Below are positions 21,275 through 30,900 of a DNA stretch of 64,000 nt, in pieces. Below the pieces are notes generated by a model that saw nothing but the letters and a program-made list of their open reading frames with translations, was not told the origin of the DNA and made no database searches. Location: NCBI GenBank assembly GCA_040285825.1, contig JAUPSS010000001.1, positions 1,550,001 to 1,614,000 of the forward strand, given 5' to 3'. The first letter of the stretch is position 1. Each line of letters begins with the position of its first letter. Position numbers and translations under genes: made by a program. This stretch comes from Eukaryota sp. TZLM1-RC. Taxonomy: Eukaryota; Metamonada: BaSk clade.

Positions 21275-21950
21275 GGGACGAATATCATTGAACCAAAATT
21301 TCCTCTACAAAATCTTGATTTGCTAGTCTAGCTGAAGCTTCTCTAATTCGATTGAGGAAGGGAAGAGATGTATTAATTATTGCAAATTGAATTCGAAAGC
21401 GCCATAGAAATACACAGCTGGTTTTTATTGCTTTTCCATTTTCGATAAATGGAAGATTATCAGTTGAAGCAGAAACTTTTTTGGATGACTTCCAAAAAAT
21501 GGTGAAAGAAAAAACAATGAAAAGATTTGATATTTTTTTATGGCGTTCACGGATTCAATTTGCCATTATTAATAGATTACCGCGGTTTTTCAATCGAATT
21601 AGAGAAGCTTTAGCTAGACAGCAAGCAAATCAAGATTTTGTAGAGGAAATCTTGGTTTAATGATAGTCGTCCCATTAGTTATGATTTAATTTAATCAAGT
21701 GTGCAAATTCAATAAATTAATTAAATGAAAAAGCGCCATAAAGATATCAAATCTCTTCACTGTTGTTTCTTGGACCATTTTTCGGAAATCATTCAAAAGA
21801 ATTCCTGCTTCTACTGATAGTCTTCCGTTTATGGAAAATGGTAAAGCACTGTTAGGAAAACAAAAACTGAAAACAGACAAAGTAAAACTGTGGAAATTCT
21901 TCCATTTTATTGCAAAATATTTTGTCCCAAAGTCATAAATTTCCAATGTT
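21275..21950 (-). pseudogene. RLE-type family B relic, interrupted by a younger copy
   Basis: The minus strand reads FSINGRLSVEAGILLNDFRK and RFDIFMAL from 21950 down to 21741, then, after the inserted copy, the remaining tail from 21406 down to 21275. The two parts join across the target duplication of the inserted copy, as in the uninterrupted twin at 16085-16375. Confidence 0.6.
21407..21729 (+). mobile_element. 5'-truncated family B insertion with about 11-bp target duplication
   Basis: AAAGCGCCATA stands at 21396-21406 and again at 21730-21740. The insert between them is absent from the paralogous copy at 16.2 kb. The insert reads GRLSVEAETFLDDFQKMV-like residues (first part broken), then WRSRIQFAIINRLPRFF and ends NQDFVEEILV, stop, a short 3' UTR and AATAAATTAATTAAATGA. 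It is a 5'-truncated, target-duplicated retroposition that landed in an older antisense copy of its own family. Confidence 0.72.
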
Positions 21951-22047
21951 TTCGGCCATCAAGTTTTTACAAATTCACGTTTCAGTATAGGGTATTGAAA
22001 TGTGAATTTTGAAACAATGTCTTGAAAGAAAAAACAATTCCATACAC

Positions 22048-23691
22048 ATGTCAACCTTTGTTCAACGACTTCATGATATTGTACTCATAGATCTTCAAGA
22101 TGCCCCTGATACCAACCCTTTCATTCACAAATACACTGCTCGAGACCTCTATCAATCCCTTTATGATGAACTTTCAGAACCATCAAAGCCAGAGGAAGAC
22201 CCCATTCATACCCTCAATCTCCTCACCATACGCTCTAGATTAGCCATAAACTATTTCAACACAGAAGAAACTTCTGAAGCCTCTCGTCGCCTCGAAAGCC
22301 TTCTTCCAGAGTTTCTTTCCCATTTACATGGTAGAGAAGATCTTGAGATAGACTGTTATATTTCTGAATACTTTGAAGCTGTTAATTCCTTGGCCGTCAT
22401 TAAAGCCAACAGATCTGAATTTGAGGAAGCTTCAACTATATTAACAAGTTGTTTAGAATTTGCTACATCTCTCAATCTTGTCCCCTCTCTAGAATTGATT
22501 GAATCTGGAAAATCTAACCCCAACCCCAACCCTAACACCAACGCTTTTCCTGGAACATCTCCAGCTTGTGAGCATTTAACACAGTCACTTTATTTGTTGG
22601 CACAAGTTCGAACTTCTCTACACGACAAAGTTTCTGCTGCAAATCTCTTAAAAGCGGTTTTAGCCAGAAAACAAGGAAGTATATCAGAAGAGGAAAGAAT
22701 TACGTGGTCAAATCATATGATTGATCTCGCACAGTTTTTTATTGATAATAATGATTTAAATGATGCTGAACAATTACTAATACAATCTAGAGAAATTCTA
22801 AGTAATTTGGATGGTGAAACTGTATTGGAAACCGAAAGTACCATTAATTCTCATTTAGGTAGATTAGAGTTGGCTAGATTAGTTGATTTATGTGAAGATA
22901 AACAATCAAACAAGCACGTGGATATATCTCTAGTAGATCGTCTTTATCGTTCTGCTTTGGAGTACTTCCACGATGCACTGTCTTTCTTTGTTTTAGACGG
23001 CTACGTCACAGATCATATCACACTGTTAAAATGTACATCACAAGCACATAGATGCATGGCCCTTTGCTGTGATGACAGAGAACATGCGTTGCGATATCAT
23101 GAGAAGCGACTTCCACTGTTGGAATCCATAATACCAACTCTTAATCCCCAGCCTTACTCTGACATTATAAGGGTTATGCGCTTGGATGTTGCAGATGTTT
23201 ATTACTTCTTGCTAGAGGGAAAACGTGCTCTAGCAACTGATATAAAGGAAATTCACAAGAAATGTGTCTCTCTTGCACGTACAGCCCTCCGGCATTGTTT
23301 ATATGTCCGTATATCATGTATAAGGGATGGCTCTCGCAGGGATGATGTTCTATCCATTGTAGATAAAGACTTTGGTCTTGTCTTTGATCCTTTGAAAGAG
23401 TACAAGCGTCCTGAAGAATATGGAAAAGTAGTGAGATCATCCATTGAGTACATTGGAGATGATTTCCTTGATACCTATCTTTCAGCCACTTTTCTTTCAG
23501 CAAAGTTATGGACGACCATCCCCGCTTTGGATCCAATGCAAGAGTCTGCCTATGCTGTTCGTGGCATGATGTACTATGATCAAGTGTGTGAGATTCTTAG
23601 TGTTCATCCTGCGAGGTCTCATTTTGAAAATGAGTTGGAAATTGCGAGCAAAATGAGAGATTTATTAAAAATGAAAGTGGGAATTAATTGA
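22048..23691 (+). CDS. KIFBP: KIF1-binding-protein-like protein (KBP/KIFBP)
   Basis: A 547-residue protein. The ATG at 22048 is chosen because the longer frame only adds a TTG start. KBP proteins are helical TPR-like scaffolds that bind kinesin motor domains and block microtubule attachment, and they are linked to cilia and axonal transport. The diagnostic segment is SLEYFHDALSFFVLDGYVTD-like: here ALEYFHDALSFFVLDGYVTD with DHI following, matching the conserved A-x-E-F-F-x-x-D-G-Y-V-T-D-H of the family (residues about 308-330). Also present are CEHLTQSLYLLAQVRTSL (about 180-197) and LNPQPYSDIIRVMRLDVADV (about 365-385), both expected KBP landmarks. The human protein is somewhat longer (about 620). 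The first codons and the upstream region are duplicated at 15.4-16.6 kb. No intron is seen. Confidence 0.85.
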   Translation: MSTFVQRLHDIVLIDLQDAPDTNPFIHKYTARDLYQSLYDELSEPSKPEEDPIHTLNLLTIRSRLAINYFNTEETSEASRRLESLLPEFLSHLHGREDLEIDCYISEYFEAVNSLAVIKANRSEFEEASTILTSCLEFATSLNLVPSLELIESGKSNPNPNPNTNAFPGTSPACEHLTQSLYLLAQVRTSLHDKVSAANLLKAVLARKQGSISEEERITWSNHMIDLAQFFIDNNDLNDAEQLLIQSREILSNLDGETVLETESTINSHLGRLELARLVDLCEDKQSNKHVDISLVDRLYRSALEYFHDALSFFVLDGYVTDHITLLKCTSQAHRCMALCCDDREHALRYHEKRLPLLESIIPTLNPQPYSDIIRVMRLDVADVYYFLLEGKRALATDIKEIHKKCVSLARTALRHCLYVRISCIRDGSRRDDVLSIVDKDFGLVFDPLKEYKRPEEYGKVVRSSIEYIGDDFLDTYLSATFLSAKLWTTIPALDPMQESAYAVRGMMYYDQVCEILSVHPARSHFENELEIASKMRDLLKMKVGIN

Positions 23692-24957
23692 ATCTAGGAT
23701 ATAAAGCTTGTGTATTCTTTGATTTTGTTTTGCTTGTTCCTCTTTTTTCCATATGAATGAAGAATAGTGTTCAATTTTAAACTTCAATGGTATTTGTAGA
23801 TGTGTAAATAAGACCAAAATTTCTACAAGAACATATTACTGGATTTTTATTCTCACCATTTAAAGTTGTTTTGCATTACCACTGATTAAACCTTGAACTT
23901 ACTCTTCTATCAGGTTTTCAGTTCTATAGGTCAAAAAAATGATCTTAGAAATTGGTCTGTCCCTCTAGTTGCGTCATTGTTCACAGGGTGATTCATCAGT
24001 GAAATATCGAAGGTGCTGTAAATTTAAATGAATATTCTGCTGAACTGAAAGAAAACGATGAATTTGTAATTGTAAAAGCCCAAGTATGATTCGGGTGATA
24101 ACAATGAATTTTTTCAAAGAAAGTGATCAATACTTGAAGTTCAGTGTTGACAAATGTTCCCCATAATAATAGAAGATATTACGAAATAGATAATATTGGG
24201 CAGAAGAAACGATTGTTTTTGAGTTGCTAATTGGTATATCAGTAACAAACTAAGAGAATGGTTTTCAGCATTGCCGTGTTTTAAATTAGTCTTATCTAAA
24301 ATAATGAAGCAAATGTTTAAATGATTTTTTGTGATTCATTGGTTATATTTTTGTTCCTGAAAATAGAAACACTAAAATAGTACAAAGTTTTCTAACCAAT
24401 AATACTTCATAATTATGACAAATTGAACCTAAACAGCAATGAATCAAAATTGATTGATTCTGATTGATTGATTCTGTTATATTGACCGTCGTGAAAATCA
24501 CATAAGCTTTATTCTGACAAATAAAGTTGGTATCTCTAGTTAGAGTGAAAATTGCACCACTTAACTTCTGATACTGGTAGAATATAGTGGCATATACAGC
24601 AGACTGCAAGTTGAGTTGGTAGATCTCGCGTAGTGCCAAGTTAAATCCTACTATTTGTTCATAAAACAATTTATTAGCACAGTTTTTTTCAAGATTGTGG
24701 TGTGTTAGTGATGCTGAAATTTCAAATAGATAGCTGTAGCCAAAAAGAGAAATAAGGGACAGCTCTCAGTTGTTGGGAAATGAATTTTGGTATGTCATTG
24801 TGCAACGAAGTTGAATCACAGAGCACAAGATGTTTGACGTCGATGCTTTTAAACTAGTATTGAAAAGTAAGAAAGACAAGTGTGGTGAAAAGGAACCACT
24901 TGACCTTAATCATAAGTTTTGATCAAGGTTGATTCAAAACCTTGATTGAACAGATAA
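23692..24957. other. intergenic, no gene recognised
   Basis: AT-rich. A 108-codon minus ORF (24343-24669) has no recognisable domain and is probably chance. The 3' part must hold the promoter of the giant gene at 24958. No element motif stands out. Confidence 0.4.
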
Positions 24958-27900
24958 ATGAGGATGAGGTGGATCCTTCTCTTTCTGGTCTGTCTATCCC
25001 ATGCTACTCAAGTCTATCTCGTTGATGCTGTCACTGTCGGTCAAATTTTTCTCTGGTCTTCTCCTTCTTCTTGGACTTCCCCTCTTCAACCTTCATCCAC
25101 AATCTTTGTAGATGGAAAAGGAATGAACCCTATCCTTGTTGTCGATGTTGTACCATCAGTATACTCTCTTCATCTCTCTGATGTTACCTTACGCTTGAAA
25201 CACCATGTTGTTATACCTCATACCACAACCCTTGATGATGTCATTGTTGAGTCTGACATTGGACAGATGGTCAACTTCACCACTACTAACTTGGAAGTTT
25301 TGGGACCATGCGAGTTGAATCTAATTAGCTTTGTTATAAAAGGAAATGGTAAACTTGCTGGTATTCTTTCTCTTTCACAATCCTCTTTGTTGGTTGATTT
25401 TGGTGCTGAATTGGTGATTGAAGGAGGTAGTTCTGATTCATTTGAATTAAAGGCGTGGGGTGATGGTAGACATGGCAGAACTGGTACGGGTTATACTACT
25501 AATTCACACCCACTATTACAAGTAGATACTGATGAAGAATTTACTTTTATTGCTGGTGGTAATGAACATACATTAGCCATCACTAGTGAAGGTACCCTAT
25601 TTTCTTGGGGAAGAAACGAAGCTGGTTGTTTGGGGTTGGATTCATCAAATGATCAATATATCCCACAAGAAGTTGATTTTGAAAATGTTGTTCAAATTTC
25701 AGCTGGAGCCTACTTTGGCCTTGCAAGAACTCAAGATAACCTTGTTTATTCTTGGGGTAGGGGATGGTATGGTAGACTTGGTCATGGTAGTTATCGTATT
25801 CTACCAGACAATTATGAACCTAAACCTAAACAGATTGATTTACTTGATGATGTAATTGATGTTAGCGCTGGCAACACCCATGGTTTGGCAGTACTTTCTA
25901 ATGGAAAAGTAATGGCATGGGGTTATAATTTTCAAGGTGAACTTGGAGATGGAACTTACTTACGAAGGCCTACTCCTCGGGAAGTCAATATAACTGAAGT
26001 TGTGGAAAAAGTCGTTGGTTGCCATTTTTTTTCACTCTTTCTCACTCAGGGTAATAATTTAATGACGACTGGTACAAATGATGATGGTCAACTTTGCCTG
26101 GGGCATTTCTTTAGGAGAAACTCCCCTGAAAAGATATTAAATTCTGATGATTATAAAATAGTTCAAGTCAGTTGTGGTTATCATTCTACATTTTTCCTAA
26201 CAAAAGAAGGTGATGTTTATAGTTGTGGTGAAGTTTTGGGTAGACCTACAGACTCTATTTTTCGTCACACACCAGGCAAAGTTCAAGGTTTGGGTAGGGT
26301 AAGTAGTATTGGTAGCGGCTATGATATTGCTTTTGCTATTGATTTTAATTATGCTTTATACAGCTGGGAAGCTGGTGATCATCAAGCTTCAATTAATGAC
26401 GAAACAAGAGATTTTGAAGTTGGTAGTGTTTATGCTGGACGATACCATTTTTTCATTCAACCACCCCCACCAGCTGCAATAAGTACTCTTGACAATTCTT
26501 TACTCAAAGTAAATGGCACAGTGGAAAATATTGCTGAAAGTTCTTTTACTTTTGAAATAGAAATTCTTGTTCATTCTACTGGATCTTTATTGGCCAAAAA
26601 TGGATTTTTTGTTTTTGACAAAAGAGTTGTTAATGCTGGTTTAATTAAAGCAATGAATGATTTTGAACTAATATTTGAAAGTGATTTGAACCTGGAAGGA
26701 GGACAAGTAAGTTCTGAAATTTCTATTGAAAATAAAGAGGGAAACTCAATCACAGGATTTGGTCATTTCAAGTCGGATTTAATTAACCATGGTACAATAG
26801 AACCATCTGGAATTATAGAAGTCACTGGTGATTTACAATTAAGTGATTCATCTACCATTTTATTTACCAATCAAAAAACTGATAATGGTAAATTAATTGT
26901 AGATGATACAGGTTATTTAGGTGGATTACTAGAAGTTGATTATTCATTTCAACCCGTACAAAAAGACTTTAATTTGGATTTAATAACTTTTAATTCTAAA
27001 TCAAATGAATTTAACCAGATTCTCATCAATTGTGAATCTTTTATAGAAGTAACAGAAGATTTGTTTCTATTAACTGCTATTAATGAGATTATTCCAGATT
27101 TAAACCATATTTCTTTTATTTCTCCTTTTGGACTTAATGAAGATTGTTGTGGTACTGCCTCAGTTCCATGTTTGACACTTAGTAAAATAATCGAAAGAAT
27201 GGGTTATTATGGTGTTATTTATTTTGAAGAAGGCGAATATAATGAAATTAATTTTGATGTTGGTTTGATTGGAGTTGACTTTGAATTTAGAGGAAATGAA
27301 GATGATATTAGTATTAGTGTTTCAACTTCACTGAGTGTTGCTCAGTCTTACCTTAATATCAGTAATATTGAGTTTGATTTATCGGATTTTACATCTTTTT
27401 TGATTATCGAGGATTCCACTCTAATACTAGAAAATGTAGTAATTAATTCGAATACTCGAATCATCGATGGCTTTAATTCAAATGTTGCTTTTAATAATGT
27501 AGAAATTACGTCAAATAACCAAATTGAACCCTTTATTGACCTGTACCTTTGTCAATTTACTGGATTTAATTCAATACTGCTTGGTGAAGGAATTTCTTTG
27601 TATTTCAATCATTCAGTCATTCAAATGACCAACTTTTTGATTGAAGGTCAAGTTGTTCCATCTGATAACGTATTATTTGTTGGAAATTCAAAAATGGATT
27701 TAACTGATATTAGGTTTTCAATAGTTGAAAGAGACTTTGGTGATTCCAATCCTTCAATCATTTTTACTACCAGTTCAAGTATTTCCATTTCTAATTCATT
27801 TCTTGTAAATTCCGACTTGCTTCTTTTAGAAGCCGTCACTAGTGAAGTTGTTTTTAATTCACTCAATGTTTCAAATTGTCAGAGCTCTTTGTTCATCAAT

Positions 27901-30900
27901 ACTACTTTATCTAGTGTTGAATTAAATAATGTCATAGTTAATCACTCAATAGGTCGGTTTTTACTAGCCCAAGACACTAGTGAAGTAGTCTTTAGAAATG
28001 TTACTTTTGAAAAAGTTACTTCTGATTCACCTTTGATTGAAGTTATTGATTCCAATTTCTTTTCAGTTGATTTTGATGTTTTTAATTGTGAAGTATATTC
28101 ATTATTTGATTCGCTGAAATCAAACAGTGAATTAATTAAAACTTACCTAATCAATCTTACCCTTACTGGTGGTAATTTATTAAATATTGGTCAAAGTTAT
28201 TTAGAACTAACCCAATTGGAAATGGTTGGTTACACTTTTGATGGAATTCCCAATGTTTTTACTTGTAAACAACAAAGTTATTTAATTAATTCCATCAATT
28301 CCACGTTTACTATAATTCAATCAAATTTGATTGGTTGTTTAGTGGATACAATCCTTTACTTTGATCTAAATTTTGAGGATTCTACCGCTTCGTTCCTCAA
28401 CTTTCTTGACTATTTAGCTTTAACAAGGTTATTGCTTCTGAATTCTACTATTGAATTAAATACAAATCATTCAGTATTGGTTAGATCAATTGAGTTGGAC
28501 GAGAACAGTTCTATTTCAGGCAAGGATAAATACCTCAATTTAGAGCTAATGATTAGTGAATTATCAACAATTAATGATTGTGTTGGTACAAGGGAATGGC
28601 AAATTGAATTTAACTTTCCTTTTGCTGAATTAATTGAAGACTTTGTGTTAATTCATGAATATAATTCTGTTTCGAAAAATATTTTTTCCTCTGTTGATTT
28701 CTTATTAATCAGTTTCAAGGACAATTATGCAGCAAACAGTTACCTTGATTACTTTGAAGTGCATTTTTCATCACCAATTATTCAGTTTTTCCACTCAAAA
28801 GTTTTGCAACTATGTTCACCGCATCTTTCACTTCCTCCAACACCAACTCAAGGTAAAGAATTGTTATTAAACGGTACCAATTTAGGTCATGATTTATTAT
28901 TAATTTCAAGTAGTACTATTAATTTTATACCAGATTCCCCAATCAATCACGAAACTATCGCAGTTATTGTCCCCCCAGGAGCTGGTTGTCATGACGTGGA
29001 AGTCAAACGAAGTCTTGATACTATTGTTGTATTTATGACCTTTTGTTTTCAATCTCCCTCAATTGACTTTGCTCAACAAAACCCTTATAAACTGGAAGAG
29101 TTTGTTGTTATTTATGGTAACAATTTTTATGACAGTCCAGCTTTAGTTGAGGTGGAGTTGCAAAATTCAACTTTTCTTCACTCTCTGGCTTCCATAAACC
29201 ATACAGTTATCGTTTTTAAAATAGAAAATATTTGTAATTTATCATTCAGCAATGTTCCAATAGTTATTACCATTGGTGGACAGGTTTCTAATACTTACCA
29301 GTTGGGAATGAATTTTCCAACTTATATTACAAGTTCACATTTACTCAACCCATTTGATGAGGATATTTCATTGACTTTGAATCAAGATATCACCTTTAAT
29401 ACGTTATCCCAATGTAATGATATAGAACTTGTTGGCAATGTTCCTTTAAACTGGACGATTGCTGGCCCTACTGAATTTGAGCTCAATTTTGACCTAGCTG
29501 GAGTTGACTCTTTGCAGCTTCTTGTTCAGTTTTCTAAGAATTTTGTGCAGCTAATAGAAGTTCCAGTTGTAGATTTTTATGTTTTACCCACAGACTACAT
29601 TTGTATTACTAACCAAATCTGCATAATTAAAGTTTGTGTGCTTTTTGATAATGTTGATTTGCATGACTATTTCCCAATTGGCGATGGTAATATCTTGATT
29701 ACTGATTATGAATTTGCTGAATCTGGATGTATGTTGATTAATTTAGTAGTCAAAAGGGAAAGTAATGAAGCAAGTCTCCAGTTATGTTCTGAATCTCTTT
29801 GTAATACTCTTCAAGGCTTACCAAAAGTAGTCACTATTGATTCATTAAGTCCAAGCTTAGTTCAATGGGAATATAAGACAACTGACGTGTCAATTACTTT
29901 GACAGGTGAAAATATTGACTTTTACAACAACAGTCTTTGGGAAAATTCATTTTTGTTTGGTGGTAAAGTGATTGATTTTTCCATTCAAGGACCAACCTCT
30001 GTTACCTTCACCTTTGAATTCACTTCAATGGGTAACCAATCATTGCAATATATTGGTTTTGGTAGCGTTGTTGAATTATTTACTATTAATTGTGATGATT
30101 TTCTAGTTATTGTACCTTCTTATTTCCTTCAATCAGAATTAATTATTTACTCCCGTTTTAGTCAGTCTTATTTGGAATTATCACATGGTAATGAGATTTT
30201 GCAAATTAGTGCTGGTGAAAACTCTTTGATAACACAAAAAGAGGGAAATTCAATATTTCTTAACTCTAGAACGGTATCAGAAATGATTGAACTTGGCCAT
30301 ATTTCGAGGGTTATTAAAGTCAATGTTTCTTATAATTGTTCAATTACTTTCCCCCATTCTGATACATATTTTGAGATTAAATCGTTAAGTAAATGTTTTG
30401 TTAAATATTCTTCAACTGATACCCAGATCGAATTAGAAGTATTTGGATCTGAAGTGGGGGTGTGTGTAATTGAATTAGTGGTTAACTATCACGAATCAAG
30501 AGTTACAAAAGAAATAGTATTTCAAATAGTTGAACCACCAAAATTGGAGTTATTGGGAGATAATTATTTTGTCAAAACTGATAATATTACTTTGACTGCT
30601 TTAATTGAATCAGGATTCAGTAGCTTCAACGATTATTCCCTGGCTATTGACAATAAATATCTGGCCTACAGGTTGACTTCATTTGTGGAGAATTTAACAT
30701 ATTATGTTCAAACAATTGAGGTTATTCTAACGCCAGGTAATTTGAACTTAACTAAACCTGTAACCTTTTTGAATTTAGAATTACATTCTGATTTATTTGG
30801 CACAATGTTGGTAGCAGAATTACAAATTTTTGACGTTGAACTCTTTACAAATTCTACGGTTTCCTTTTTTGAACCAAGAGATGTTGTTATGGAAACTAAT

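Larger units (their letters stand above)
20569..22105. repeat. segmental duplication, copy 2 (upstream region of the KIFBP-like gene)
   Basis: Collinear with 15394-16600 except for the inserted 21407-21729. This copy continues into the complete KIFBP-like gene, so it is the likely source locus and 15394-16600 the derived one. Confidence 0.8.

Noticed and set aside
22009-22047. Longer start for the KIFBP-like gene from a TTG codon
   Set aside because: Non-ATG start; ATG 22048 matches the duplicated copy's start at 16538.
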